A stretch of 64,000 nucleotides of DNA from Streptomyces sp. HUAS ZL42 (GCF_040782645.1 NZ_CP160403.1:5181001-5245000), one strand, 5' to 3'. Counted from the stretch's first letter, positions 42,523 through 52,257 are shown. Notes: generated by a model from the sequence alone, not told the origin. Translations and numbers: made by a program.

Positions 42523-43199
42523 CCCGTGTGCTCGTCGTCGAGGACGAGGAGTCCTTCTCCGACGCCCTGTCGTACATGCTCCGCAAGGAGGGCTTCGAGG
42601 TCGCCGTCGCGACTACCGGGCCCGACGGACTCGACGAGTTCGAGCGCAACGGCGCCGACCTCGTCCTCCTCGACCTGATGCTGCCGGGCCTGCCCGGCAC
42701 GGAGGTGTGCCGCCAGCTGCGCGGCCGCTCCAATGTCCCCGTGATCATGGTGACCGCCAAGGACAGCGAGATCGACAAGGTCGTCGGCCTGGAAATAGGA
42801 GCCGACGACTACGTCACCAAGCCGTTCTCCTCGCGCGAACTGGTCGCCCGCATCCGCGCCGTGCTGCGCCGCCGTGGCGAGCCGGAGGAGGTCGCCCCGG
42901 CGGCCCTGGAGGCCGGCCCGGTCCGCATGGACGTCGACCGCCACGTGGTGACGGTGTCCGGATCGAAGGTGGACCTGCCGCTCAAGGAGTTCGACCTCCT
43001 CGAGATGCTGCTGCGCAACGCCGGCCGCGTGCTCACCCGCATGCAGCTCATCGACCGCGTGTGGGGCGCCGACTACGTCGGCGACACCAAGACCCTCGAC
43101 GTCCACGTGAAGCGGCTGCGCGCGAAGATCGAGCCCGACCCGGGTGCGCCGCGGTACCTGGTGACGGTGCGGGGCCTCGGCTACAAGTTCGAGCCGTAA
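42519..43199 (+). CDS. phoP: PhoP, OmpR-type response regulator
   Basis: A 226-aa regulator: receiver domain with acidic pair at 9-10, phospho-acceptor D52 (VLLDLMLPG) and K in VTKPFSSRELV; winged helix (about 130-226) with LKEFDLLEMLLRNAGRVLTR, DTKTLDVHVKRLRAKIEP and RGLGYKFEP. It controls pst, phoA and phoD and delays antibiotic production. GTG 42519 with GGAGG upstream; GTGA overlap with phoR. Confidence 0.96.
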   Translation: MTRVLVVEDEESFSDALSYMLRKEGFEVAVATTGPDGLDEFERNGADLVLLDLMLPGLPGTEVCRQLRGRSNVPVIMVTAKDSEIDKVVGLEIGADDYVTKPFSSRELVARIRAVLRRRGEPEEVAPAALEAGPVRMDVDRHVVTVSGSKVDLPLKEFDLLEMLLRNAGRVLTRMQLIDRVWGADYVGDTKTLDVHVKRLRAKIEPDPGAPRYLVTVRGLGYKFEP

Positions 43200-43240
43200 A
43201 CCGCTGGGCGCACATCGCCCCTGCGTCGGGCGTACGTGAC

Positions 43241-43275
43241 GAAGGGCGGGACCTCCCGGTGAGGTCCCGCCCTTC
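43241..43275. terminator. Bidirectional terminator phoP/lipoprotein
   Basis: GAAGGGCGGGACCTC (43241-43255) and GAGGTCCCGCCCTTC (43261-43275), a 15-bp perfect stem between convergent genes. Confidence 0.9.
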
Positions 43276-43326
43276 TCGTCCACGGCCGGATGCCGTCGTA
43301 CGACCGGACAGCCGTCGTACGACCGC

Positions 43327-43977
43327 TCAGTGGCCGGCGGCCGAGCCCGACGGCGAGGCCTCGCCCGAGGCGGACTCGGACGGCGAGCCCGCGGTGCCCT
43401 CGCCCGGCTCCCCGCTCGCGCTTTCGCTCGCGCTCTCGCTCGGCGAGGCGCCCGGCGCGGCCGGCATCTCGCTGGGGCCCCACTTGGAGAAGTAGCCCTT
43501 GGCGGGGACGACGAAGGCGCGCAGGCTCACCTCGCCGGTCTCGCTGAAGGTGAAGGTGAGCTTCTGGGCGTTGCCGTCCTGGACCGCCTCGCGGCCGCGC
43601 GGCAGCACCGCGGAGGCGTTGTTCTCACCGCCGATGACGACCGAGCCGCCGGCCGGGATGGTCAGCTCGCCCTTGCCCTTGGCGGGCGAGATGTCGGCGG
43701 ACTCACCACCGTCCAAGGTGATGGAGTCCAGCGTCTGGGCGGTGCGGCCGGTGTTGAAGACGGTCGCGGAGATCACCGCGGGGCCCGTCGACTCCAGGTC
43801 GGGCTGGGTGATGACCAGCACGTTCTGCAGCTTGATGTCGCCGACCGAGGTGGCGGCGTTGTCCGGCTTGATCTCCAGTGTCTGAGAGTCGTTGCCGGCG
43901 GCGCAGCCAGCGAGCGAGGCGATCGAGAACGCGAGGGCGGAAGCGGCGAGGGCGCCGCGTCGAAGGCTGCTGCTCAC
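43327..43977 (-). CDS. DUF461-type lipoprotein
   Basis: A 216-aa protein with a lipoprotein signal (ALAASALAFSIASLAGC, modified Cys near residue 25), a ~140-residue beta domain (GDIKLQNVLVITQPDLESTG, GGENNASAVLPRGREAVQDG) related to DUF461/copper-chaperone-like domains without a visible Met/His copper site, and a long Ser/Glu/Pro/Gly tail. Function is unknown. It lies convergent to phoP. Confidence 0.82.
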   Translation of the reverse strand: MSSSLRRGALAASALAFSIASLAGCAAGNDSQTLEIKPDNAATSVGDIKLQNVLVITQPDLESTGPAVISATVFNTGRTAQTLDSITLDGGESADISPAKGKGELTIPAGGSVVIGGENNASAVLPRGREAVQDGNAQKLTFTFSETGEVSLRAFVVPAKGYFSKWGPSEMPAAPGASPSESASESASGEPGEGTAGSPSESASGEASPSGSAAGH

Positions 43978-44269
43978 GGCGGCGGCAACTCCTTGAACGC
44001 AGGGGCGGCTCTCCTTAATAAAGCCGCCCTAAGTGTCTGTCAGCGGCCTTAGGCTACCGAGCCGTTCCCGGGCTGCCGCACCCGACCCTCCCCCGAGCCC
44101 CTGGCTTCGCTCATGCAGGGGTGTGTACCGGCTCTCCCTCACCGGTCTCGCGTGACTCCGGAGTCCCATTGGACTCGTACTCGTACGGCATTCACATAAG
44201 CCTCCCCGAGTCTCCGTGGTGACGGCGCGCAAAAATTTCCGTGAAGGAATGCGCGACCGCCCGGAGAAT

Positions 44270-44312
44270 TGATCACATCGGCGATCACGGAGGTGATCGC
44301 GACAGTGATCAC
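44270..44312. promoter_or_regulatory. Cluster of GATCAC palindromes in the carD upstream region
   Basis: TGATCAC (44270), GCGATCAC-GGAG-GTGATCGC (44281-44300) and GTGATCAC (44305-44312) form two nested palindromes in a 675-nt stretch (43978-44652) without a supported gene. The flanks are A+T-rich (AAAAATTTCC at 44231). An operator for an unknown regulator or a curved enhancer-like element is possible. Confidence 0.5.
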
Positions 44313-44595
44313 GACGGATCGGTCGGCTGTTCCGGGAGCCCCTGTGATCAATTCCGGATTCGTCTCGTATCCGACTCCGCGCACCGAACGGAGTAGCGGA
44401 AGTCGATCACTTGGAACCGGACATTTGTGGATGTTCGGCCGCCTGGAGGGGTCTCCGGATGTGTGTAACGGGTGCGTTTCACCCTCCCCGAAGAGCCGCT
44501 CCGACCTGCGAATACCTGCTTCCGGTCGGCCCGCGCAGCACGTTCCTGTTGCTGTTGTCAAGCCCCGAGATATGCCCTGACCTGCGAAAACGCCA

Positions 44596-44641
44596 TTCAG
44601 AAGACGCCGTATCCGTGTTACCCTGGATAGCCACGGAAGGG
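44596..44641 (+). promoter_or_regulatory. Probable carD promoter and ribosome-binding site
   Basis: -35-like TTCAGA (44596-44601), 17-bp spacer, -10 TACCCT (44619-44624), then GGAAGGGG (44634-44641) 11 nt before the ATG. Confidence 0.5.
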
Positions 44642-44652
44642 GTACCTGTCAC

Positions 44653-45135
44653 ATGACGTTCAAGGTTGGCGACACCGTGGTCTATCCCCATCACGGGGCC
44701 GCGCTGATCGAGGCCATCGAAACTCGCCAGATCAAAGGCGTGGACAAGACCTACTTGGTGCTGAAGGTCGCCCAGGGTGACCTGACGGTGCGTGTGCCAG
44801 CGGACAATGCGGAGTTCGTCGGCGTGCGTGATGTGGTCGGTCAGGACGGGCTGGACCGGGTCTTCGAGGTGCTGCGCGCGCCGTACGCCGAGGAGCCCAC
44901 GAACTGGTCTCGTCGTTACAAGGCAAATCTGGAGAAGCTCGCCTCCGGCGATGTCATCAAGGTCGCGGAAGTCGTGCGTGACCTGTGGCGTCGTGAGCGC
45001 GAGCGCGGACTCTCCGCAGGTGAGAAGCGCATGCTCGCCAAGGCTCGGCAGATCCTGGTGAGCGAGCTCGCCCTCGCGGAGAACACGAACGAGGACAAGG
45101 CCGAGGCTCTGCTCGACGAGGTTCTCGCGTCCTGA
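44653..45135 (+). CDS. carD: CarD/CdnL-family RNA polymerase-binding regulator
   Basis: A 160-aa CdnL-type protein: the Tudor-like RNA polymerase interaction domain ([20 protein letters not shown]) and a basic helical DNA-binding domain ([40 protein letters not shown]). It stabilises open complexes at rRNA and other promoters. It lies upstream of ispD-ispF, as in other actinobacteria. Bases 45136-45405 hold no supported gene. Confidence 0.95.
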   Translation: MTFKVGDTVVYPHHGAALIEAIETRQIKGVDKTYLVLKVAQGDLTVRVPADNAEFVGVRDVVGQDGLDRVFEVLRAPYAEEPTNWSRRYKANLEKLASGDVIKVAEVVRDLWRRERERGLSAGEKRMLAKARQILVSELALAENTNEDKAEALLDEVLAS

Positions 45136-45405
45136 GCGTCCCTGTGCAGGCAGCCTGCCCGCCCAGCTCAGTACATTGAAATGCCGCGGTGCCCGATGAC
45201 GCATTCCCGTCGCCGGGCGCTGCGGCATGTTCGCGCTCGGACGCCGCGAGTACGTTCATCTCGGGGGAACTCCCCCCGATACTTGGCGTGCCGGGCCCGG
45301 GCAGCTGTCTCGACCGGTGTCACGGAAGGGTCCGGTCAAGGCGTCGCGCCCGGCACGCTGTGGCCATACCCACGTAGGCCGAGCACACAAACCTGACAGG
45401 AACCG

Positions 45406-46158
45406 ATGTCTGACGATTCGCGCCCTTCGCCCGCACCTTCGCGCACCGCTGCGGTGATCCCGGCCGCCGGTCGGGGCGTACGCCTCGGCCCGGGCGCCCC
45501 CAAGGCGCTACGCGCGCTGAACGGTACTCCCATGCTGATCCACGCGGTGCGCGCCATGGCCGCGTCGCGGGCCGTCTCGCTGGTCGTCGTCGTGGCCCCG
45601 CCCGACGGCGCGGGTGAGGTCAAGTCCCTGCTCGACGCGCACGCGCTGCCCGAACGGACGGACTTCCTGGTCGTCCCTGGAGGGGAGTCGCGGCAGGAGT
45701 CCGTGAAGCTGGGGCTGGACACGCTGCCGCCGGAGTACGACATCGTGCTCGTGCACGACGCCGCGCGGCCGCTGGTGCCGGTGGACACGGTGGACGCCGT
45801 GATCGAGGCGGTACGGGAGGGCGCTGCGGCCGTGGTGCCGGCGCTGCCGCTCGCGGACACCGTCAAGGAGGTCGAACCGGCGGGGGTCGTGGGTGACCCC
45901 GAGCCGGTCGTCGCCACGCCCGAGCGGGCGCGGCTGCGGGCGGTGCAGACGCCGCAGGGCTTCGACCGGGCGACGCTGATCCGGGCGCACGAGACGGTGA
46001 CCGAGAACGTCACCGACGACGCGAGCATGGTCGAGCAGCTCGGGCAGCGGGTGGTGGTCGTGCCGGGACACGAGGAGGCCTTCAAGGTCACGCGCCCGCT
46101 GGACCTGGTGCTGGCGGAGGCCGTGCTGGCGCGCAGGAGGCTGAACGATGGCTTCTGA
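45406..46158 (+). CDS. ispD: IspD, MEP cytidylyltransferase
   Basis: A 250-aa enzyme converting 2-C-methyl-D-erythritol 4-phosphate and CTP to CDP-ME in isoprenoid synthesis. Nucleotide-binding [31 protein letters not shown] and [12 protein letters not shown] are canonical. AGGAACCG precedes the ATG. It overlaps ispF by 11 bp. Confidence 0.96.
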   Translation: MSDDSRPSPAPSRTAAVIPAAGRGVRLGPGAPKALRALNGTPMLIHAVRAMAASRAVSLVVVVAPPDGAGEVKSLLDAHALPERTDFLVVPGGESRQESVKLGLDTLPPEYDIVLVHDAARPLVPVDTVDAVIEAVREGAAAVVPALPLADTVKEVEPAGVVGDPEPVVATPERARLRAVQTPQGFDRATLIRAHETVTENVTDDASMVEQLGQRVVVVPGHEEAFKVTRPLDLVLAEAVLARRRLNDGF

Positions 46159-46654
46159 GCCGCCCGAGTCGCTGCCCGTGCTGCCCCAGGTGGGCATCGG
46201 TACGGACATCCACGCCTTCGAGGAGGGCCGCGAGCTGTGGTGCGCCGGCCTGAAGTGGGAGGGCGAGGGGCCCGGACTGGCCGGTCACTCCGACGCGGAC
46301 GTCGTCGCACACGCCGCCTGCAACGCGCTGTTCTCGGCGGCGGGGCTCGGTGATCTGGGGCAGCACTTCGGCACGGGGCGGCCGGAGTGGTCCGGTGCGT
46401 CGGGAGTCGTGCTGCTGACGGAGGCCGCGCGGATCGTGCGGGCGGCCGGCTTCCGGATCGGGAACATCGCGGTGCAGGTCGTCGGCCCCAGGCCGAAGAT
46501 CGGCAAGCGGCGGGACGAGGCGCAGAAGGTCCTGTCGGAGGCGGCGGGGGCACCGGTGTCGGTGTCCGGGGCGACGACGGACGGGCTGGGGTTCCCCGGA
46601 CGGGGAGAGGGGCTGATGGCGGTGGCCACGGCGCTGGTGGTACGGGTCGTCTGA
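46148..46654 (+). CDS. ispF: IspF, MEcPP synthase
   Basis: A 168-aa enzyme that cyclises CDP-ME 2-phosphate to MEcPP. Metal and active-site motifs are [27 protein letters not shown] and the C-terminal [20 protein letters not shown]. The overlap with ispD implies coupled translation. The next 1,150 nt are the repeat array. Confidence 0.96.
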   Translation: MASEPPESLPVLPQVGIGTDIHAFEEGRELWCAGLKWEGEGPGLAGHSDADVVAHAACNALFSAAGLGDLGQHFGTGRPEWSGASGVVLLTEAARIVRAAGFRIGNIAVQVVGPRPKIGKRRDEAQKVLSEAAGAPVSVSGATTDGLGFPGRGEGLMAVATALVVRVV

Positions 46655-46726
46655 CGCCGCGTTCTTCTGCCCACCCGCCTTCCCGACCCGGCGGGGTGAG
46701 GGGCTGCCGTTCCTGGGGCTCCGCCC

Positions 46727-47454
46727 CGGACCCGGCGGGGCTTCGCCCGTGCGCCCCTGGCGGGGCTTCGCCCGGGACCCCGGTAGGGACGCGTCCCCCC
46801 GCACCCTGGTGGGGCTGCGCCCCTGCACCCCGGTCGTGCCCGCCCATCCGCCCGGCACGGTGGGGAGTGACCCTCGTCCTGGGGGTTAGCCCCGGACCTC
46901 GGTGGGGACGCGTCCCCTGCACCCCGGGTGGGGCTCCGCCCGGACCCGGCGGGGCTTCGCCCGTGCGCCCCTGGCGGGGCTTCGCCCGGGACCCCGGTGG
47001 GGACGCGTCCCCCCGCACCCTGGCGGGGCTGCGCCCCTGCACCCCGGTCGTGCCCGCCCATCCGCCCGGCACGGTGGGGAGTGACCCTCGTCCTGGGGGT
47101 CCGCCCCGGACCTCGGTGGGGACGCGTCCCCTGCACCCCGGGTGGGGCTCCGCCCGGACCCGGCGGGGCTTCGCCCGTACGCCCCTGGCGGGGCTTCGCC
47201 CGTACGCCCCTGGCGGGGCTTCGCCCGTGCGCCCCTGGCGGGGCTTCGCCCGTGCGCCCCTGGCGGGGCTTCGCCCGTGCGCCCCTGGCGGGGCTTCGCC
47301 CGTGCGCCCCTGGCGGGGCTTCGCCCGTGCGCCCCTGGCGGGGCTTCGCCCGTGCGCCCCTGGCGGGGCTTCGCCCGTGCGCCCCTGGCGGGGCTTCGCC
47401 CGGAACCCTGGTAGGGACGCGTCCCCCGCACCCCTGGCGGGGCTTCGCCCGTGC
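46727..47454 (+). repeat. 214-bp tandem repeats between ispF and cysS
   Basis: A 214-bp unit begins at 46727, 46941 and 47155 (CGGACCCGGCGGGGCTTCG), with the marker CGGTCGTGCCCGCCCATCCG at 46831 and again at 47045. The first two copies are nearly identical and the third is truncated and expanded by the 25-bp repeat. The whole gap 46655-47794 is built from GGGGCTTCGCCC and GGGGACGCGTCCCC-type hairpins. The long frames across it are repeat artefacts. Confidence 0.9.
47165..47402 (+). repeat. 25-bp tandem repeat, ten copies
   Basis: The unit GGGGCTTCGCCCGTGCGCCC plus CTGGC starts at 47165, 47190, 47215 and so on every 25 bp to 47390, with an outlier at 47439. Only the first two copies carry GTAC instead of GTGC. 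Each copy can fold into a GGGC-TTC-GCCC hairpin. Confidence 0.92.
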
Positions 47455-47806
47455 ACCCCTGGGCTTGGCCGGCTCGGTCGGCGAGTGCCCCTTGGTGAAC
47501 GGCGTTCCCGGAGCTCGGCGGTGTCCGCGGGGCTTCGCCCCTGCGCCGCGGCTTGCCTGCCCGGCGCCCGGCTGGGAGACGTGTACCTGCCTCGTGCAGT
47601 CGGTCGGCTCCGCCGTTGGGTTGGTCCTGAGGCTTTGCCCACAGCGCGGCGGGGCTCCGCCCTGGACTTCCGGGCCCTTGCCCAGTCGCCGCCCGACTCG
47701 GGCGGACACGTCACGCCGGCCCGAGCGCCGCAGGTCGACGTCACGAATGCGTCCCCCTTGGGCCGGAGGTCGCAAGGCACTCCCCTCTGCCCACTACCCT
47801 GGACAC

Positions 47807-49207
47807 GTGACTATTCGCCTGTACGACACCAGCGCCCGGCAGATCCGTGACTTCTCCCCGCTCACGCCGGGTTGTGTCTCGATCTACCTGTGTGGTGCCA
47901 CCGTGCAGGCCGCGCCCCACATCGGGCACATCCGGTCGGGGCTGAACTTCGACATCATGCGGCGGTGGTTCGAGTACCGCGGCTATGACGTGACGTTCAT
48001 CAGGAACGTCACGGACATCGACGACAAGATCATCACCAAGTCCGCCGACCAGGGCCGCCCCTGGTGGTCGATCGGGTACGAGAACGAGCGGGCCTTCACC
48101 GACGGGTACGAGGCCCTCGGCTGCCTGCCGCCGACGTACGAACCGCGTGCGACCGGGCACGTGCCCGAGATGATCGAGATGATGCGGGGGCTCATCGAGC
48201 GCGGGCACGCCTACGAGGCCGACGGCAACGTCTACTTCGACGTGCGCTCCTTCGCCGACTACCTCCAGCTCTCCAACCAGGAGCTGGAGAACCTGCGTCA
48301 GCCCGAGAGCGAGGGCGAGACCGGCAAGCGGGACCAGCGCGACTTCGCCATGTGGAAGGCCGCCAAGCCGGGGGAGCCGAGCTGGGAGACGCCGTGGGGG
48401 CGGGGACGCCCGGGCTGGCACCTCGAGTGCTCCGCCATGGCCCACAAGTACCTGGGTGCCGCATTCGACATCCACGGGGGCGGGCTCGATCTGATCTTCC
48501 CCCACCACGAGAACGAGATCGCCCAGGCCAAGGCGTTCGGCGACGACTTCGCCCAGTACTGGGTGCACAACGCCTGGGTCACCATGAGCGGCGAGAAGAT
48601 GTCCAAGTCCCTGGGCAACTCCGTGCTCGTGAGCGAGATGGTCAAGCAGTGGCGACCCATCGTCCTGCGCTACTACCTCGGCACCCCCCACTACCGCTCC
48701 ATGATCGAGTACAGCGAGGAGGCCCTGCGCGAGGCCGAGTCCGCCTTCGCGCGGATCGAGGGCTTCGTGCAGCGCGTCGTGGAGAAGGCCGGCGGAGCCG
48801 TCGAACCCGCCGCCGAGGTCCCGCTCGCCTTCGCCGAGGCCATGGACGACGACCTCGGCGTACCGCAGGCACTCGCCGTCGTGCACACGACGGTCCGGCA
48901 GGGCAACAGCGCACTGGCCGCCGACGACAAGGAAGCCGCCGTCGCCCGCCTCGCCGAGGTACGCGCCATGCTCGGCGTCCTCGGACTCGACCCGCTCGAC
49001 CCGCGCTGGGCCGGTGAGGCCGACCGCGGCGACGATCTGCACGGCGTCGTCGACAGCCTCGTACGCCTCGTCCTCGACCAGCGCGAGTCCGCCCGCGCCC
49101 GCAAGGACTGGGCCACCGCGGACGCCATCCGCGACCAGCTCAACCAGTCCGGACTCGTCATCGAGGACAGCCCACAGGGACCGCGCTGGAGCCTCGGCCC
49201 GCGCTGA
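47807..49207 (+). CDS. cysS: Cysteinyl-tRNA synthetase
   Basis: A 466-aa class I synthetase: zinc ligand Cys in YLCGATVQ, HIGH motif PHIGHIRSGL, PGWHLECSAMA with the second zinc Cys, IHGGGLDLIFPHHENEIAQ and KMSKS motif EKMSKSLGNS. GTG 47807 lies 6 nt after TACCCT (47795-47800). The frame continues far upstream, but that part is repeat sequence. Confidence 0.96.
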   Translation: MTIRLYDTSARQIRDFSPLTPGCVSIYLCGATVQAAPHIGHIRSGLNFDIMRRWFEYRGYDVTFIRNVTDIDDKIITKSADQGRPWWSIGYENERAFTDGYEALGCLPPTYEPRATGHVPEMIEMMRGLIERGHAYEADGNVYFDVRSFADYLQLSNQELENLRQPESEGETGKRDQRDFAMWKAAKPGEPSWETPWGRGRPGWHLECSAMAHKYLGAAFDIHGGGLDLIFPHHENEIAQAKAFGDDFAQYWVHNAWVTMSGEKMSKSLGNSVLVSEMVKQWRPIVLRYYLGTPHYRSMIEYSEEALREAESAFARIEGFVQRVVEKAGGAVEPAAEVPLAFAEAMDDDLGVPQALAVVHTTVRQGNSALAADDKEAAVARLAEVRAMLGVLGLDPLDPRWAGEADRGDDLHGVVDSLVRLVLDQRESARARKDWATADAIRDQLNQSGLVIEDSPQGPRWSLGPR

Positions 49208-49328
49208 GTCGTCCAGGATTCCAGGAGTCCCAAAGTCCGGGATTCCGGTGATCGATTGTGCCGCCCGGCTCCCCGGGCGGCACACTTCATAGACGTACGT
49301 ACGCACGCTTCACAGAGACAGGTAGGTC

Positions 49329-50270
49329 ATGGCCGCGAACAACCGCCGCATGTCCGGCAAGAAGGGCGCGCAGGTCGGCAGCGGCGGCCAGCGGCGCCGG
49401 GGCCTCGAGGGCAAGGGGCCGACGCCGCCCGCCGAGATGCGCAAGGGGCACGCCAAGCAGCGCGCCGCGCAGGCGAAGGCGCGCCGCGCGCAGGGCCGTC
49501 CGCAGCAGCGGCGGGGCGGCGGCAAGTCGTCGTCCGAGCTCGTCGTCGGCCGTAATCCCGTCGTCGAGGCACTGCGCGAGGGCGTACCCGCCTCCACGCT
49601 CTACGTCCAGCAGTTCATCGACAACGACGAGCGGGTCCGGGAGGCGCTCCAGCTCGCCGCCGAGCGCGGTGGCATCAACCTGATGGAGGCCCCGCGGCCC
49701 GAACTCGACCGCATGACCAACGGGCTCAACCACCAGGGGCTCGTGCTCCAGGTCCCGCCGTACGAGTACGCCCACCCCGAGGACCTCGCCGACGCCGCCC
49801 ACGACGCGGGCGAGGACCCGCTCATCGTCGCCCTCGACGGCGTGACCGACCCGCGCAACCTGGGTGCGGTCGTACGGTCCGTCTCCGCCTTCGGCGGGCA
49901 CGGCGTCGTCGTACCGGAGCGGCGCGCGGCCGGCATGACCGCCGGTGCCTGGAAGACGTCCGCCGGCACGGCTGCCCGTACGCCCGTCGCCCGTGCCACC
50001 AACCTGACGCGCGCCCTGGAGACGTACAAGAAGGCCGGCATCACGGTCGTGGGTCTCGCCGCCGACGGGGAAGCCGAACTCGGCGAGCTGGAAGCCCTCG
50101 AGGGCCCGGTCGTCATCGTCGTCGGCAGCGAGGGCAAGGGGCTGTCCCGGCTCGTCGGCGAGACCTGCGACTTCCGGGTGCGCATTCCGATGCCGGGTGG
50201 TGCGGAGTCCCTCAACGCCGGTGTGGCGGCGGGGATCGTGCTGTACGAGGCGGCTCGCCGACGGGGCTGA
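49329..50270 (+). CDS. rlmB: 23S rRNA (guanosine-2'-O)-methyltransferase, RlmB/TrmH family
   Basis: A 313-aa SPOUT methyltransferase. A basic Arg/Lys/Gly-rich N-tail (1-70), L30e-like RNA-binding domain (about 75-145, [16 protein letters not shown]) and SPOUT domain (about 155-313: [55 protein letters not shown]) whose knot binds SAM. RlmB methylates G2251 in 23S rRNA. It follows cysS, as in many actinobacteria. Confidence 0.93.
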   Translation: MAANNRRMSGKKGAQVGSGGQRRRGLEGKGPTPPAEMRKGHAKQRAAQAKARRAQGRPQQRRGGGKSSSELVVGRNPVVEALREGVPASTLYVQQFIDNDERVREALQLAAERGGINLMEAPRPELDRMTNGLNHQGLVLQVPPYEYAHPEDLADAAHDAGEDPLIVALDGVTDPRNLGAVVRSVSAFGGHGVVVPERRAAGMTAGAWKTSAGTAARTPVARATNLTRALETYKKAGITVVGLAADGEAELGELEALEGPVVIVVGSEGKGLSRLVGETCDFRVRIPMPGGAESLNAGVAAGIVLYEAARRRG

Positions 50271-50359
50271 ACACGCGTCCGTAGAGTCACCTGTACGGGT
50301 CAATCTGGGCGTCCAGGACAAGCTTGACGCGGTCCGGACACATCCGGCGAGTCACAGCA

Positions 50360-50374
50360 GTGTCCTAAGGACAC
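50360..50374. promoter_or_regulatory. Palindrome before the DoxX gene
   Basis: GTGTCCT-A-AGGACAC, perfect 7-1-7, ends 13 nt before the ATG 50388. It probably overlaps the promoter and may be an operator. Confidence 0.5.
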
Positions 50375-50387
50375 GTCACTCGGTTAG

Positions 50388-52208
50388 ATGAGTGTGGACA
50401 CCAGAACACCCCGCACGCCCACGGGGGACCGCTCGTCGGGATTCGACGACGCTCCCGCGCTGAGCATGGTGAAGGTGCCGAGCGATCCGGCGCAGGTCAT
50501 CGTCAATCACGCGAGTTTCCGCGTGCAGTTGGGCGCGTCGACGCGGCGCGCCCAGTCCCCGCGGATCGCCCGGTACTCCAACGCCGCCGAGAACGGTGCG
50601 CGCATGCCCTTCGCCGACGCGCCGGGGAGAGCGGCGGCGGCCACGGGCACACGCCGCCGGCCCGTCGTCTGGAGCGGCAGGTCCGCCCCCGACGACACCG
50701 GCGCCCACCGACTGCTCCAAGCCGTGCGGGCCGGCACCGTCGGCCACGTCGACCAGCCCCTCGCCGACGCCGGAGCCACCCAGGTCATCCCCCGCTTCGG
50801 CATGGGCGGCGGCTACGACGACCTGGACCAGACCGTCGAAACACCCGTCGTCGGCGCCCAGCGCACCCACGACGACCCCACCGGCCACCGGCTCCTGCCC
50901 CACATGCGCACCGTCGGCAGCGCCTACGACGAGCCCGCCTACGACGAACTCGCCTACAGCGAGCCCGCTTACGGCGATCCTGCTCACGGCGATCCTGCTT
51001 ACGGCGACGGACGCTCGTACGGCGGACTCGACTACGACGGACGCACATACGGCGGACGCGACGCATACGGCGGACGCGACTACGGCGGCCGGGACTACGA
51101 CCGCCGCGACTACGACGAACGCGCCTACGCCGACCCCGACTTCGAGGACTACGAGGAGACAGGCGAGCCCTGCACCGGCACCGGCCGGCGCAGCAGGCGC
51201 CACGGCGACGACCCCGCCCGGCACGCCTACTACCCCGGCCGCCGCATGAACCTCGGCGTGGTCCTCCTCCCGCTCCGCATTTTCCTCGGCTTCATCTCCA
51301 TCTACGCCGGCATGGGCAAACTCTGCGACCCCGTCTACTTCGACGGCGGCAAACGCGGCTCCATGGTCAAGTGGCTCAACACCCTCCACCCCTGGGAAGT
51401 CGCCGAACCACTGCGCCAGTTCGCCCTCCACCATCCCGTCGGCTCCGGGCTCGTCATCGCCTTCCTCCAGGTCATCGTCGGCGTCCTCACGGTCCTCGGA
51501 TGCTGGCAGCGGGTCGCGGCCGTGGGCGGGGCGCTCCTGTCCGCCGCGCTCATCGTCACCGTCAGCTGGAAGACCCTCCCCGTCTACGACGCCCCCGACA
51601 TCATCTTCCTCGCCGCCTGGTCCCCCCTCGTCATCGCCGGCGCCCCCGTCTACTCGATCGACGGCCGCCTCGCCGCAAGCGCCTGGCGACGGCTCGGCCC
51701 GCGCTCCGACATCTGGGAGCTGCGCTCCTACGTCCTGCGCCGCGGCGCCCTCGTCACCACCATCGTCACCGGCCTCACCCTCCTCGTCGGCTCGATGCTC
51801 GGGGGCGCCGTCCGGGACGCCGACCGCGTGGTCGTCCCTGGCCCCGGCGAGGCCCCGCGCAACGAACTCCCCGGCTCGCCGCTCCCGGAGGACACCGGCA
51901 AACGGCACCAGACCCCGGGAACGTCGACCTCACCCACCCAGGGCGCGAGCGCCGGTTCCAGCCCCTCCGGCGCCGAGACCACCCCGGGCGCCACCCGCGA
52001 CAGCGTCACCGGCGGCTCGCCCAGCCAGACGCAGGGCACCGCCGGCCAGGCCCCGCCCCAGCACTCCTCCCCGGCCGACCAGGCACCGAGCACCAGTTCC
52101 GGACCCAGCTCCGGCGGCAGCTCGAGCAGCGGCGGCACGAGCGGCGGCTCCGGCGGCGGAGGCTCCTCCTCCGGCCAGCCGGGCCTGGTGGGCGGCCTGT
52201 TGGGGTAG
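50388..52208 (+). CDS. DoxX-family membrane protein with long disordered ends
   Basis: A 606-aa protein. Residues about 180-260 are Tyr/Asp/Gly/Ala repeats (SYGGLDYDGRTYGGRDAYGG). A DoxX domain (about 289-430) has GVVLLPLRIFLGFISIYAGM, a glutamine/histidine-bearing second helix and SKTLPVYDAPDIIFLAAWSP-like loops. A further helix about 460-476 is followed by a Ser/Gly/Pro-rich extracellular tail. DoxX proteins act in thiol or quinone redox processes at the membrane; the role here is unknown. Confidence 0.83.
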   Translation: MSVDTRTPRTPTGDRSSGFDDAPALSMVKVPSDPAQVIVNHASFRVQLGASTRRAQSPRIARYSNAAENGARMPFADAPGRAAAATGTRRRPVVWSGRSAPDDTGAHRLLQAVRAGTVGHVDQPLADAGATQVIPRFGMGGGYDDLDQTVETPVVGAQRTHDDPTGHRLLPHMRTVGSAYDEPAYDELAYSEPAYGDPAHGDPAYGDGRSYGGLDYDGRTYGGRDAYGGRDYGGRDYDRRDYDERAYADPDFEDYEETGEPCTGTGRRSRRHGDDPARHAYYPGRRMNLGVVLLPLRIFLGFISIYAGMGKLCDPVYFDGGKRGSMVKWLNTLHPWEVAEPLRQFALHHPVGSGLVIAFLQVIVGVLTVLGCWQRVAAVGGALLSAALIVTVSWKTLPVYDAPDIIFLAAWSPLVIAGAPVYSIDGRLAASAWRRLGPRSDIWELRSYVLRRGALVTTIVTGLTLLVGSMLGGAVRDADRVVVPGPGEAPRNELPGSPLPEDTGKRHQTPGTSTSPTQGASAGSSPSGAETTPGATRDSVTGGSPSQTQGTAGQAPPQHSSPADQAPSTSSGPSSGGSSSSGGTSGGSGGGGSSSGQPGLVGGLLG

Positions 52209-52257
52209 ATCGGCCGGTGGGCGACATCTTGGGCGAGCCCACCGGCTGAACCTCCTG

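Noticed and set aside
44269..44580. A 103-codon plus-strand frame beginning in the GATCAC repeats
   Set aside because: The start is a by-product of the palindromes (ITSAITEVIATVITT), no ribosome-binding site is visible and no family match is apparent. Treated as non-coding.
47165..47402. CRISPR array
   Set aside because: The 25-bp units are directly adjacent with no unique spacers, and no cas genes are near.
45336..47780. An 814-codon minus-strand frame and several other long frames across the ispF-cysS gap
   Set aside because: They are generated by the 25-bp and 214-bp repeats, which keep frame because three units of 25 are 75 bp. The peptides are PR/GA repeats, and the frames run antisense through ispD and ispF.
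46941..47806. Upstream extension of cysS (759-codon frame)
   Set aside because: The extension is repeat-derived and the synthetase family begins at the GTG 47807, which sits 6 nt after a good -10.
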